A stretch of 64,000 nucleotides of DNA from Actinomycetota bacterium (GCA_003139545.1 PLJC01000012.1:62001-126000); one strand, 5' to 3'. Positions 51,812 to 60,559 are shown, numbered from the stretch's first letter. The notes: generated by a model not told the origin, from the letters alone. A program made the numbers and translations.

Positions 51812-52119
51812 CAGCCGACGATCCGCTGCACGATCGAGACCAGCACCGGCGCCAGCAGGGCGAGCGCGTAGCCGAGCAGCGCCGCCTTGATCGAACCCTT
51901 GGCGCGCTCGTGCGAGCCGGGGTCGCCGGCGGCGAGCAGGTAGCGGACGCCGCCGACCATCAGCAGCAGCGTCGCGAGCGCGGCCAGCAGCCCGGTGATC
52001 CAGACCCTGATGTTGTCGATCACCTGGTTGAGGTCGCTGGCAGCGGCAAGCGCGGCCGGCGCGCTGACAAGCGCGACCGTTGTCGCGAATGCGAGCGTGG
52101 TGAGTAGTCGTTTGTGCAT
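51811..52119 (-). CDS. VirB2/TrbC-like pilin
   Basis: A 102-residue protein with a cleavable signal peptide (LTTLAFATTVALVSAPAALA) and two hydrophobic helices (VWITGLLAALATLLLMVGGV and IKAALLGYALALLAPVLVSI) separated by a short polar loop with GDPGSHERAKGS. This is the VirB2/TrbC pilin pattern. The ATG at 52119 is preceded by AAAGGAGG four bases away, the strongest ribosome-binding site in the operon, fitting high expression of a structural subunit. It begins the channel-gene run. Confidence 0.88.
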   Translation of the reverse strand: MHKRLLTTLAFATTVALVSAPAALAAASDLNQVIDNIRVWITGLLAALATLLLMVGGVRYLLAAGDPGSHERAKGSIKAALLGYALALLAPVLVSIVQRIVG

Positions 52120-52183
52120 TGCCTCCTTTCGTCGATCGGTTGTGGGTGCTCGGGTAGTTGGCGCCGGATCTGAGCGGGCCCTT

Positions 52184-53155
52184 TCACCTCCTTCGTGGCT
52201 GGTGGGTGGCGGCTCCTCTGCCGGCGCTGCCCGTGAGTCCGGCGCCAATCACCCGAGCACTAGAGAGAAGCCCTTTCGACCCGGCGAAAGTGACAGCCGG
52301 TTCTCCGATGAAGAGCAGAAGGCGGCGCTCAGCGCGCAATCTGCGCACGACGAGCGTGTTGTAGGCGACGCCTTTGCTCGCAGCGAGCAGGCGCAGGTCG
52401 GCTCGGTCGATGCGCGACCGCAGGATCAACTGCGCCTCCTCCTCGCTGATCGCCGCCGCTGCAACGGCACGTCCGATCAACCGCTCAGCGTCGCGGTCAA
52501 CCGGGATGGGCGCTTCCTGCTCGCTGGGCAACTCGTTGCCGAACCGGTCGCGGTCGCGCAGTTCGCGCCTGAACTCGCGCGTCGTCTTCTTGAGCGCCTC
52601 GAACAGGATGTTCGCGGCGATCCGCGTCGGCCGTCGCTCGAGTGGGTAGCAGCGGATCCGCTCCCAGCAGTGGGCAAGAAGCGACGACCACAGCTCGTCG
52701 CGCTGGTCGGCGTCGAGCAGGATTCGCCGTGCGAGCGTCTTCAGCCCCGGCAGCAGCGCGTGCAAGACCATCCGGGCGGCGAGCGGGTCGGAGCTCGCCT
52801 GCCGAACGAGCGCCCTCATGACCGCGTCCTCTGCGCGGGTGTCTCCGCGGGAGGCGCGGATGTGGCGCAGCAGCTGCTGGGGTGTTGCGAAGCCGGCGAG
52901 CGCCGGCTCGGCGGCTGCCCAAGACGGGAGCCGGGCAGCGAGCGCGCCCGCGGCGAGTGCGGGCCACTCCGCCTCCAGCCGCTCGATCAGATCCGCCTGT
53001 AACTTCTCGCCCCGGCCAAGGGCTTCTCTCTGGTGGTCGCCTGAAACAGCCCGCCCGGCCCCAGGGGTCCTTTCCCGACGCTTTGACCGAGTCGGGCCGG
53101 CCGCTGGCGGATCGGGCTGGCCTGTTGTGGGGAGGTGTTCAGCTTTGCCGTGCAC
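52184..53155 (-). CDS. Sigma-factor-like regulator heading the conjugation operon
   Basis: A 323-residue protein. Residues about 120-215 resemble sigma region 2 (LARRILLDADQRDELWSSLL, then RIAANILFEALKKTTREFRR). A C-terminal segment EEAQLILRSRIDRADLRLLA and TLVVRRLRAERRLL resembles the region 4 helix-turn-helix. The N-terminal 60 residues are polar and low in complexity. I chose the GTG at 53155 because AAGGAG lies five bases upstream; the frame stays open to 53233 without such a site. Being first in the leftward operon and facing the Tad genes, it may switch on one or both. Sigma activity is inferred from pattern only. Confidence 0.65.
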   Translation of the reverse strand: MHGKAEHLPTTGQPDPPAAGPTRSKRRERTPGAGRAVSGDHQREALGRGEKLQADLIERLEAEWPALAAGALAARLPSWAAAEPALAGFATPQQLLRHIRASRGDTRAEDAVMRALVRQASSDPLAARMVLHALLPGLKTLARRILLDADQRDELWSSLLAHCWERIRCYPLERRPTRIAANILFEALKKTTREFRRELRDRDRFGNELPSEQEAPIPVDRDAERLIGRAVAAAAISEEEAQLILRSRIDRADLRLLAASKGVAYNTLVVRRLRAERRLLLFIGEPAVTFAGSKGLLSSARVIGAGLTGSAGRGAATHQPRRR

Positions 53156-53217
53156 GGTCGCTCCTTCCGTCGTTCGTGAAGGAGCCGAGGGTTGCGTCCG
53201 TTTCTGACCCGGAACTT

Positions 53218-53235
53218 GCGTGTCGGCCGACACGC
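53218..53235. promoter_or_regulatory. Perfect 18-bp palindrome in the divergent control region
   Basis: GCGTGTCGG and CCGACACGC are exact reverse complements, with no spacer, about 62 bp upstream of the sigma-like gene's start. The half-site CGTGTCGG recurs three times on the pilus side of the same region, so a dimeric DNA-binding protein operator is the likely reading. Confidence 0.6.
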
Positions 53236-53361
53236 CACCGACATGCTCACCGCTCCGAGTGCGGGCGCTGATCTCGGGTCAACGGCTCGGGTCGGGCGGG
53301 CTCGCTGTTGACCTGTGTTTACGGATGCCGCTGAAGCGCTATATCGCTTGGAAACGGTGCC

Positions 53362-53402
53362 CGTGTCGGCGTCGGGTCAGCTCCGTGTCAGCGCCGTGTC
53401 GG
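53362..53402 (+). promoter_or_regulatory. Three phased CGTGTCRG direct repeats
   Basis: CGTGTCGG at 53362, CGTGTCAG at 53384 and CGTGTCGG at 53395 are spaced 22 and 11 bp apart, i.e. two and one helical turns. GGGTCAG also repeats at 53374 and 53407. They end 34 bp before the CpaB ATG and share the half-site of the palindrome at 53218. Confidence 0.55.
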
Positions 53403-53436
53403 TCGCGGGTCAGTCGCCAGAGGTACGACGGAGGCC

Positions 53437-54219
53437 ATGCACGGCCGTTTCACAAGACGAACGGGCGAAGGCGCAGACGACGACAGAGGCCGCCCGCCCG
53501 CGCTCGCCGCCGTCGAGCTCGACCAGCCCCGCCTGCGCACCCGGCCCGACCCGAACGGGCGGCAGCCGCACCCGCGGCGCCAGCACCGCCTCCTGCAGCC
53601 GCTTCCGCTCGCCGCCCTGCTGCTGATCCTTGTCGCGCTGATCGGCTACTGGTCGGTGTACAGCCGCACGACACACAGGACACAGGTGCTCGTCGCCGCG
53701 CACGCGCTACCCGCGGGCGCGGTGCTGCGCGCCTCGGACCTCGCCCACAGCGGACTCGCGGGCAATAGCCTGCTGCTCGCGACCTTCCTGCCGGCGAGCG
53801 AGCAAGGCCTGCTCGTCGGACGGTCGCTGAAGGAGCCGGTCGCCGCGGGCGCGCCGATCCCGGCCGCGGCGCTCGCAAGTGCGCGCGGCGGCGCCGACTC
53901 GATGACGCTCGCGGTTCCGGTCCAGCACGCACTCGGCGGCCAGCTCGCCGCCGGCGACCGCGTCACTGTCCTTGCCACCTTCACCAGTGCGACCGGGCAG
54001 GCCAAGACGCGGGCGATCGCGCGCAACCTCGAAGTGATCTCCGTCGGGACTGCCTCCGGCTTCAACGCAAGCGCGGAGACGATCCCGGTCACCGTAGCGC
54101 TGCCGAACCCGTCAGTAGCGAGCACACTCGCGCTCGCAAATGAGGCTGGCAAGCTCGACCTCCTACGCGAGAGCGGCACGGGCGCGGGCGCCGCGATTCC
54201 GAGCGCGAGCGCGCCATGA
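53437..54219 (+). CDS. cpaB: CpaB/RcpC-like Tad pilus assembly protein (SAF domain)
   Basis: A 260-residue protein. A basic, proline-rich N-terminus is followed by one membrane helix (LPLAALLLILVALIGYWSVY, about residues 48-70). A SAF domain follows: LVAAHALPAGAVLRASDLA, then a second half with ALGGQLAAGDRVTVLATF. CpaB/RcpC proteins help to set up the secretin or channel of Tad pili. The ATG start has GGAGG only 2 bases away, so a later start is possible; the N-terminal 40 residues are the least certain part. First gene of the rightward pilus operon; its stop overlaps cpaE. Confidence 0.85.
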   Translation: MHGRFTRRTGEGADDDRGRPPALAAVELDQPRLRTRPDPNGRQPHPRRQHRLLQPLPLAALLLILVALIGYWSVYSRTTHRTQVLVAAHALPAGAVLRASDLAHSGLAGNSLLLATFLPASEQGLLVGRSLKEPVAAGAPIPAAALASARGGADSMTLAVPVQHALGGQLAAGDRVTVLATFTSATGQAKTRAIARNLEVISVGTASGFNASAETIPVTVALPNPSVASTLALANEAGKLDLLRESGTGAGAAIPSASAP

Positions 54220-55538
54220 GCGACGACGATCAACCACGGCTTCTGCTCGGCCTGACGCCGCTCGCGGAACGGCAGATCGAAGAGCAACTGTTCGACGCCG
54301 ACCAACAGATCGCAGTCGTCGGCAGTGCCGCCGACGCCGGCGAGCTGCTCGCGCTCGCCGAACGCCGTCACGCCGACGCGGTCCTGCTCGCGGCCGAGCT
54401 CCCTGCCCTCGACGCCGGCAGCTGCGCGCGGCTGCGCTCGCACGGCCTTCGCCTGCTCGGCCTCGCCCTCGACGAGCAGAACGTACAGACACTTGAGGCG
54501 CTCGCCGTCGACGTCACCCTGCGGCCACCACTCAGTGCAGCCGAGCTTGCCGCCGCCTGCACCGAAGAACCCACCGACGTCACAGGCGAGCCGGAGCGGT
54601 CGCAGCCAGCGACCGTGTCGAAACCGCGAACGTCGCGTGCCGGCAGCGTGCTCGCCGTCGTCTCGTCGAGCGGCTCGCCGGGCGCCAGCGAGTGCGCGGC
54701 ATCGCTCGCCGCGCTCGCCGATCAGCGCTGGCCGACACTGCTGCTCGAGCTCGACCTGCTCGACAGCACGCTCGCCCTCCGGCTCGGCTCCGACCCACAG
54801 CGCGGGTCACTGCTCGGGCTCGTCCGCGCGCAGGCAGCGGACGGCTCGTTACAAGAGCTGCTCGAGCGCTGGACGACCGGCAGCGCGAAGGGCTGGCCGC
54901 CGGTGTTGCTCGCACCGCCTGAGCCGCAGCTCCACATCGACGAGCTCGCCCGGCCCGGCGCGATCCGCGCCGCACTCGACGCCGCCGCAACCGTCTACCC
55001 GCTCGTCGTCGTCGACGTCGGCTCCCTGCTCTCACTCCCCGGCGAAACACCGAAGGCTGTTCGTGTTCATCGCGAAGCGCTGCTTGCCGCGGACGCGGTG
55101 CTGCTCGTGATCGGCGCGCGCGAACAGCAACTGCACGCCGGCCGGCACCAGCTCGACGTGATCCTCGACGAACTCGGGATCAAGCGCGAGCAGCTGCGGA
55201 TCGCGATCAGCGGCCTGGGCGCACCCGGCGCAGGGAGCAAGACCGAACTCGAAGCAGCACTCAACCCGGAACTCGCGGAGCTGCGCCTCGCCGTCGACGC
55301 CTGGCTTCCCTATGACACACGGGCTGCGACCCGCGCCCGTCGAACCGGCACACCGCTCGCGCTCGCACGGCACCGAGGCCGCTACGCGCGCGCCCTGCGC
55401 GGGCTGATCGACGAGTTGCTGCTTCCAAGCCAACCGGTCCCACGTCAGCGCAAGACACGACTGCCGATCCCGACACGCGTCGCGGCCGCGACCGACCCGG
55501 TATCGGATGAGGAGGTGGCGCTGCCATGGCGGACATAA
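54216..55538 (+). CDS. cpaE: CpaE/TadZ-like MinD-family pilus localisation protein
   Basis: A 440-residue protein with a receiver-like N-terminus (LLALAERRHADAVLLAAELP, to about residue 125) and a MinD/ParA-like P-loop domain. Where a Walker A KGGxGKT is expected the sequence is SSSGSPGASECAASLAAL, with no lysine, so ATP hydrolysis is doubtful; TadZ-type proteins are known to vary here. YPLVVVDVGSLL and VLLVIGAREQQL are the later strands. In Tad systems this protein places the pilus machinery in the cell. It overlaps cpaF by 13 bp. Confidence 0.85.
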   Translation: MSDDDQPRLLLGLTPLAERQIEEQLFDADQQIAVVGSAADAGELLALAERRHADAVLLAAELPALDAGSCARLRSHGLRLLGLALDEQNVQTLEALAVDVTLRPPLSAAELAAACTEEPTDVTGEPERSQPATVSKPRTSRAGSVLAVVSSSGSPGASECAASLAALADQRWPTLLLELDLLDSTLALRLGSDPQRGSLLGLVRAQAADGSLQELLERWTTGSAKGWPPVLLAPPEPQLHIDELARPGAIRAALDAAATVYPLVVVDVGSLLSLPGETPKAVRVHREALLAADAVLLVIGAREQQLHAGRHQLDVILDELGIKREQLRIAISGLGAPGAGSKTELEAALNPELAELRLAVDAWLPYDTRAATRARRTGTPLALARHRGRYARALRGLIDELLLPSQPVPRQRKTRLPIPTRVAAATDPVSDEEVALPWRT

Positions 55539-56785
55539 CCGCCGCCGACCGTGTCCGCGCGCACGTCGAAGGCGCACTCACCGCCAAGCAGGTCAACCTC
55601 GCCTCACCCGACGGACGCGCACACGCGGAAGCGCTGATCGAAGAGGCGCTCACCGCCTACCAAGCCGACGCGCTCGCCAGCAACGGCGACGGCTCACCGG
55701 CGCAGCTGGAGCAGATCCGGCGTGAGCTGCGCGACGACCTGCTCGGCCTGGGCCGGATCGCCGAACGCATGCTCGCCGACGAGTCCGCGCAGGAGTGGAT
55801 GGTCAACGGGCCGCGCCGGATATTCAAAGACACCGGCGACCGCATCGAGCGCGTCACCGACATCGCCCTCCCCGACGACCGCGCCGCACTGCGCATCCTC
55901 GAACGGCTACTCGAACACGTCGAAGGCAAACGCCTCGACCGCATCACCCCGCTCATCGAAGCCCGCCTGCCCGACGGCTCCCGCCTCACCGCCGCCATCC
56001 CACCGGTCAGCTCGAACGGGCACGTCATCTTCACCATCCGCCGCTTCCGCCTGCGCGCGAACACGCTCACCGAGCTCGTCCCACTCGAGATGCTCAGCCA
56101 GCAGGCCTCCGACTTCCTCGCCGCCTGCGTCCGCGCCCGCAAGAACATCGTCGTCGCCGGCCCCGTCTCCTCCGGCAAGACCACCCTGCTCAACGCGCTC
56201 GGCGGCGCCATCCCCGGCTCCGAGCGCATCGTCGTCTGCGAATCCGGCGCCGAGCTCAAGCTGCCCGACCTGCTCCACAACTGCGTCGCCTACGAAGCCC
56301 GCCCCGACAGCGCCGACAGCCTGCCCGGGATCACCCTCGACCAGCTCGTCGCCAGCGCGCTCCGTCTCAACCCCAGCCGGATCATCGTCGGCGAGTGCCG
56401 CGGCCCCGAGACGATGGCGATGCTCTGGGCCTTCGCCACCGGCCACGCCGGCATGACCAGCGTCCACGGCGAAACCGCAGACCACGGCCTACGCAACCTC
56501 GCCCGCTTCGCCCTCACCGCCGGCGCCCACATCACCACCGAACAAGCACTCGACTGGCTGCGCGAGATCGACATCGTCATCCACTGCGCCCGGCCGACGA
56601 CCTACGAAAACGGCGAGCAACGCTTCCTCCCCCGCCAAGTCGACGAGATCGTCGAAGTCCAAGGCATCGAAGGAAACCGCCTCACCGTCAACCCACTCTT
56701 CGAAGGCAGCGGCGCCGACATGCAATGGCTCAGCGCCGGGCCGCGCTTCCTCAACCAACTCGAGTCGCTGGGGTTCGCCGCGTGA
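55526..56785 (+). CDS. cpaF: CpaF/TadA pilus assembly ATPase
   Basis: A 419-residue secretion ATPase of the type II/IV family that powers Tad pilus assembly. Motifs in order: [38 protein letters not shown], Walker [19 protein letters not shown] at about residue 215, the Asp box [14 protein letters not shown], Walker [16 protein letters not shown] with the catalytic glutamate, and the His box [20 protein letters not shown]. All nucleotide-binding features are intact. The starting ATG lies inside the end of cpaE. Confidence 0.95.
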   Translation: MADITAADRVRAHVEGALTAKQVNLASPDGRAHAEALIEEALTAYQADALASNGDGSPAQLEQIRRELRDDLLGLGRIAERMLADESAQEWMVNGPRRIFKDTGDRIERVTDIALPDDRAALRILERLLEHVEGKRLDRITPLIEARLPDGSRLTAAIPPVSSNGHVIFTIRRFRLRANTLTELVPLEMLSQQASDFLAACVRARKNIVVAGPVSSGKTTLLNALGGAIPGSERIVVCESGAELKLPDLLHNCVAYEARPDSADSLPGITLDQLVASALRLNPSRIIVGECRGPETMAMLWAFATGHAGMTSVHGETADHGLRNLARFALTAGAHITTEQALDWLREIDIVIHCARPTTYENGEQRFLPRQVDEIVEVQGIEGNRLTVNPLFEGSGADMQWLSAGPRFLNQLESLGFAA

Positions 56786-57300
56786 GCAAGACGGCAGTCA
56801 TCGGATGCATTGCGATCGCTCTCGTCGCAGCGGGCTGCGGCGGGGGAGGCTCGCATGCCGGGATGTCGACGTCGACTCCCACCGCGACGACTGATCGTGC
56901 CAGCGAACCGGCGCGTCTGGAGAACGCGGTGCGGGTGGCGGTGAAGCAGAACTTCAAGCTCTCGCTCTACGTCCTCTGGCACAACGAGATTCCCGCCTGG
57001 GCATCTCGTTCGACGGGCGGCCCAGCGCTGGCCGCGCTGCGTGCATCTGCGGTGACCCGAGCTGGTCGCAACATTCGCATTCGACCAATCACGACGCAGC
57101 TGCGAATCCAGGAGATCCGCCTTGATCCGTCGTACGCGACTGCGACGGCAGTCGCAGACAGTAAGCAGCGTGTTCGACCGTACGAAGCCGGAAAGCCGCA
57201 GTCGAAATTGATTGCACTACACGAACGCGCACGCCTGACGCTCAAGCGCGTGGGAAGTAGCGAGCGCTTCATCGTCTGGAAGGCGGTTCCGATTCCATGA
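56782..57300 (+). CDS. Putative lipoprotein in the Tad operon
   Basis: A 172-residue protein starting at a GTG that overlaps the cpaF stop (GTGA). The N-terminus is a lipoprotein signal: a short basic start, hydrophobic AVIGCIAIALVAAG, and a cysteine at the lipobox followed by glycines. The mature part has a Ser/Thr linker and then an alpha/beta domain (LDPSYATATAVADSKQR) with a late LTLKRVGSSERFIVWK. I do not recognise the family. It may be an outer-surface accessory of the pilus. The longer frame from 55795 is shadow sequence of cpaF. Confidence 0.7.
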   Translation: MSKTAVIGCIAIALVAAGCGGGGSHAGMSTSTPTATTDRASEPARLENAVRVAVKQNFKLSLYVLWHNEIPAWASRSTGGPALAALRASAVTRAGRNIRIRPITTQLRIQEIRLDPSYATATAVADSKQRVRPYEAGKPQSKLIALHERARLTLKRVGSSERFIVWKAVPIP

Positions 57301-58244
57301 GACGCTTGACGCTCATTGTCGCCTTCTTCTTGCTTTGTCCGATCGCGACGGCGACTGCGAGGAGAGCCCCCGGGAACTCCGGGAGCGTCAACGTCGGCGC
57401 TTACTCGCAAGAAGAGCAGTCTCACCGAGCAAGAATTGGGGCTCACATCGCCGCGTCTGCCGCACGCGCAGGTGAGACGAGCAATGCGAGGCGTGCAAGT
57501 ACGGAAGCGGTGGTGGTGTCGGTCAAGACTCGCGGTGGTGCTGCGTCGAGTCTGCCGCCTCGTATCCCGCCGCTTGCGAGCAATTCGCCGGTACTGCGCG
57601 ACCAGCATCCGGGCGGGCCTGGCGGGTTCTGGTACTCAGACGGCGCCGGCCACAAGTGCCTCTATACGCCGGGGAGCGTTTCGCAGTGTTTCACCGTCGT
57701 TCCTGCCTCGAATGGCGGCGCGGGGGCCGTGTCGCCGTCGGCCGTTGCGCAGTCGCTCGCGCGGCGGGCTGAACTTGCGCCAGGCGAGATCAAGACGAGC
57801 CCGACGAGGGAGGGCCTGACCGGCGCGCAGTCGTGGTTCTGGCTGGCGCCGGCGCCGACGCCGCAGTCCCTTTCGATCTCGCTCGCGGGTGAGACGGTGA
57901 ACGTCACTGCTGATCCGACGGTTGAGTGGCGCTTTGGCGACGGCGGCTCGCTCGATGGTGGTCCGGGTGTTCCTTATCAGGCGGACGCTCCGGCGAGCGA
58001 TGCGATTACGCATGTGTACGACACGCGCTGTCTTCCGGGCGATCAGGGTCACGACCCGTATGTCCTTGCGAGCTGCGACCGGGACGGCTACTCGGTGGAG
58101 GCACTGGTCGTGTGGCGGATCAGCTATAGCGCCGCGGGTCCCGTAGCCGGGAGTGGGGCGCTGCCGGCGCGGACGACGGAGACGTCGGCGTCGTATCCGG
58201 TGAGCGAGTCGCGCGCCTTCTTGGTGAGCGGGGGTGGGCAGTGA
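57297..58244 (+). CDS. Secreted protein of the Tad operon, PKD-like segment
   Basis: A 315-residue protein with a signal peptide (LTLIVAFFLLCPIATATA). The mature N-terminal half is Ser/Ala-rich and low in complexity. Near residue 150 it becomes structured. VEWRFGDGGSLDGG followed by ITHVYDTRC resembles a PKD-like fold, in which W-x-F-G-D-G and H-x-Y are typical. This kind of extracellular protein is often found beside actinobacterial Tad genes; its role may be adhesion or wall passage. It overlaps both neighbours by 4 bp. Confidence 0.7.
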   Translation: MRRLTLIVAFFLLCPIATATARRAPGNSGSVNVGAYSQEEQSHRARIGAHIAASAARAGETSNARRASTEAVVVSVKTRGGAASSLPPRIPPLASNSPVLRDQHPGGPGGFWYSDGAGHKCLYTPGSVSQCFTVVPASNGGAGAVSPSAVAQSLARRAELAPGEIKTSPTREGLTGAQSWFWLAPAPTPQSLSISLAGETVNVTADPTVEWRFGDGGSLDGGPGVPYQADAPASDAITHVYDTRCLPGDQGHDPYVLASCDRDGYSVEALVVWRISYSAAGPVAGSGALPARTTETSASYPVSESRAFLVSGGGQ

Positions 58245-59095
58245 TGGGTGCGCTGCTCGCTGTCTGCTTCGCCGCCGGTGTCGGGCTGCTCGTGCTCGGG
58301 TTGGCGCGTGAGCCGCAGTCGCTCGAGATCGGTGCGTGGTCGGCGCGGCTGTTCGCGCGGCGCGACAGCTTGCCGCTGGCGCCGGCCCTATTGGGGGGTC
58401 TGTCCGCAGTGCTCGCGTTGATTGCCGCGTTGCTGGTGTGGTCGCTGGTGGGTGTGCCGGTGCTCGCGTTGGCGGCTTCGGTTGCTGGTGCATATGTGCC
58501 GGTCGTGTGGGCGCGGCGTGCGGGGGAGCGTGCGCGGCGGGAGCGGGAGCGGGCGTGGCCGGCGGCGCTTGCGCAGCTCGCTGATGCGCTGGAGGCCGGG
58601 ATCGCCTTCCCGGCGGCGGTCGCGCTGCTGGGGGAGGCGGGGCCGGTGCCGCTTCGAGCGGAGTTCACGTCGTTCCAAGCACGGCTGCGCGCGGCCGGTT
58701 TGGAGGTGGCGCTCGATGGACTGGCGCGCGCGGGCGAGCGGACCTCGGACACGGTTGCGCTGCTGCTTCGTGCAGGGTTGTTGGAGTTGCCGGCTGGCCG
58801 GCTGGCCCCGCTTCTCCGCGAGTTGTCGGAGGTTCTGGGGGAGCGGTTCGAGGCGCGCGAGAAGGCGCGCACCCGCGCCTCCTCGCTGCAGGTGGAGGCG
58901 GCTGTGCTGGCGCTGAGCCCGATCGTGCTCCTCCTTCTCCTTGGCGCCGCCTCGCCCGGGTACCTGAATGCGTACCGGACGACGGCGGGGACGATCGTCG
59001 CGGTCGTCGGCGGGAGCCTGATCTTCGGCTGCTACCTGCTGATGCGCCGACTGGGCCGTATTCCCGAGCCGCGCCGCACGCGGAGCACGCGATGA
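58241..59095 (+). CDS. tadB: TadB-like type II secretion F-domain membrane protein
   Basis: A 284-residue inner-membrane platform protein. Hydrophobic segments lie at the N-terminus (MGALLAVCFAAGVGLLVLGL), at about 45-85 and at the C-terminal end (VLALSPIVLLLLLGAASPGY and TIVAVVGGSLIFGCYLLMR). The GspF-like cytoplasmic domain between them includes QLADALEAGIAFPAAVALLG and LRELSEVLGERFEAREKART. It pairs with TadC to couple the CpaF ATPase to pilin insertion. GTG start; overlaps by 4 bp on both sides. Confidence 0.88.
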   Translation: MMGALLAVCFAAGVGLLVLGLAREPQSLEIGAWSARLFARRDSLPLAPALLGGLSAVLALIAALLVWSLVGVPVLALAASVAGAYVPVVWARRAGERARRERERAWPAALAQLADALEAGIAFPAAVALLGEAGPVPLRAEFTSFQARLRAAGLEVALDGLARAGERTSDTVALLLRAGLLELPAGRLAPLLRELSEVLGERFEAREKARTRASSLQVEAAVLALSPIVLLLLLGAASPGYLNAYRTTAGTIVAVVGGSLIFGCYLLMRRLGRIPEPRRTRSTR

Positions 59096-59928
59096 ACACG
59101 ACGCTCCTTCTCTCGAGTGTCTCGTTGGTGATCGGCGGGGTGCTGCTGGTCGCGCACGTGCTCGCCGGGCGGCGGGAGCCGCTTGCGGTCCGGCTGGCGC
59201 GCGTTGAAGGACGGCTCGGCACGAGCGGCGCGACGTTGCAACTGCCGGGCTGGGTTGTCGGGTGGCGCGAGAGCTACGCGCGTGACCTGCGCCGGGCGGG
59301 CGGGGAGAAGACGCTGCGCCGTTTCCTCGCCGAGAAGGCACTGCTCGCGTTCGCGGCCCCGTTCGTCGTGCTGGCGCCGTACGCAACAGCGACCGCGCGC
59401 ATGCCCAGCCTCGCGCTCGTCGTGCTGCTTGCGATCGGCGGCTCCTTCGTGCCGGATCTGCTCTTGCGTCAGCAGGTGAAGCAGCGGCGGGAGGCGATCT
59501 TCCTTGATCTGCCGGAGGCGATCGCGGTGCTCTCGCTCTCACTCGGCGCCGGTCAGTCGCTGCGGCAGGCGCTCGAGCTCGCTGGCCGCGACTGCGCCGG
59601 TCCGCTCGGCGCCGAACTCGAGCGCGCATTGACGCTCGCGCGCAAGGAGCGCGGCCTCTCCGAGCGGGAGGCGCTGGTACGGGTCGCCCGCGAGACGGGC
59701 GAGCCGACCTTCACCCGCTTCTGCGAACTCCTCGCGGTCAAGGAAAGCCCCTACCTCGACTTCCTGCGCCAGCAGTCACGTGAAGCGCGCGCCGAGCAGG
59801 CCAGGTACCTCGAGCGCGCCGCCGACCGCGCCTACCTGGCGATGCACGCACCGCTCGCACCGCTGCTGGCGGTTCTTGTGTTGGTGCTCGCGTACGGCTT
59901 TCTCCGGTTCCTTGCCCACACCGTCTGA
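59092..59928 (+). CDS. tadC: TadC-like type II secretion F-domain membrane protein
   Basis: A 278-residue second platform protein. The N-terminal helix is LLLSSVSLVIGGVLLVAHVL; AEKALLAFAAPFVVLAPYAT and LALVVLLAIGGSFVPDLLL follow; the GspF domain has LPEAIAVLSLSLGAGQSLRQ and LERALTLARKERGLSEREAL; the C-terminal helix is APLLAVLVLVLAYGFLRFL. Length and order match TadC. AAAGGAGG just beyond its stop serves the pilin that follows. Confidence 0.88.
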   Translation: MNTTLLLSSVSLVIGGVLLVAHVLAGRREPLAVRLARVEGRLGTSGATLQLPGWVVGWRESYARDLRRAGGEKTLRRFLAEKALLAFAAPFVVLAPYATATARMPSLALVVLLAIGGSFVPDLLLRQQVKQRREAIFLDLPEAIAVLSLSLGAGQSLRQALELAGRDCAGPLGAELERALTLARKERGLSEREALVRVARETGEPTFTRFCELLAVKESPYLDFLRQQSREARAEQARYLERAADRAYLAMHAPLAPLLAVLVLVLAYGFLRFLAHTV

Positions 59929-59943
59929 AAGGAGGACGGATCG

Positions 59944-60138
59944 ATGATCGACGCACTCTGGTTCCGGCTCTTGGGTTGGGCCGAACGCATCCGCCGCGAG
60001 GAACGCGGCGACAGCCTGGTCAACTGGGTCGTGCTCGCCGTTGGCCTCGCCGCCGCCGCCGCGGCCGTGGTCGCGCTGCTGCGGCCCGCGCTCGAACAGG
60101 CCGCTCAGGGCATCGCCAACTTCATCAGTGGCGGATAA
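59944..60138 (+). CDS. flp: Flp-type pilin subunit
   Basis: A 64-residue prepilin-like protein. A charged leader ends in EERGDSLVNWVVLAVGLAAA, with a likely cleavage after the glycine, followed by a long hydrophobic helix and a short tail ending in a Gly pair. The residue at +5 is Asn rather than the usual Glu of type IV-like pilins. AAGGAGG seven bases before the ATG is the clearest ribosome-binding site in the operon, as expected for the major subunit. Its position after TadC and before the TadE-like genes supports the call. Confidence 0.82.
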   Translation: MIDALWFRLLGWAERIRREERGDSLVNWVVLAVGLAAAAAAVVALLRPALEQAAQGIANFISGG

Positions 60139-60151
60139 AGGTGGTGCTCGA

Positions 60152-60559
60152 ATGCGGTCGCTCGCACGTCGACTTGAACAGGAGCGCGGGCAGGCCCTGA
60201 TCGAGGGCCTGCTCGCGCTCGGCCTCGTCCTGCTCGTGGTCGCGTTCGCCGCCGAAGCGATCGCCTACGCCCACACCCGCTCGGTCGCCGAAGCCGCCGC
60301 CCAGGACGGCGCCCGCGCCGCCGCCGCGGCAGGACCGCAAGCCGGCATCGACCGCGCCGAAGCTGTCCTCGCTGCCGCCGGCGGCGCCGGCGCGGCGATG
60401 CACGCGAACGCGAGCGTCAACGGCGACGAAGTCACCATCACCGTCAACGGCCAAGCGCCCCATCTCTTCAACGTGCCACTGGTGCTGCCGGCGGTCGCGG
60501 CGAGCGCGAGCCTGCCGCTCGAGCAGTACCCAGCCGACGAACAGGCAGCGACACCATGA
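60152..60559 (+). CDS. tadE: TadE-like pseudopilin
   Basis: A 135-residue protein. EQERGQALIEGLLALGLVLL is a TadE signature: cleavage after Gly with Glu at +5, then a membrane helix. A predicted amphipathic stretch rich in alanine and a small beta domain (NGDEVTITVNGQAPHLF) follow. ATG at 60152 is taken as the start; the frame is open further upstream inside the flp gene. It overlaps the next gene by 4 bp. Confidence 0.82.
   Translation: MRSLARRLEQERGQALIEGLLALGLVLLVVAFAAEAIAYAHTRSVAEAAAQDGARAAAAAGPQAGIDRAEAVLAAAGGAGAAMHANASVNGDEVTITVNGQAPHLFNVPLVLPAVAASASLPLEQYPADEQAATP

Noticed and set aside
51995-53002. 335-aa plus-strand frame opposite the pilin and sigma-like genes
   Set aside because: Shadow of the leftward operon; it has no start context and crosses two real genes.
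53308-53345. TTGACC plus TATATC as a promoter for the pilus operon
   Set aside because: The spacing is 26 bp, too long for a standard sigma-70-type promoter, and the 17-bp position has no -10-like hexamer.
55795-56781. Long N-terminal extension of the Tad-operon lipoprotein frame
   Set aside because: It runs inside cpaF in another frame and is arginine/proline-rich; the GTG at 56782 gives a proper lipoprotein signal and stop-start overlap.
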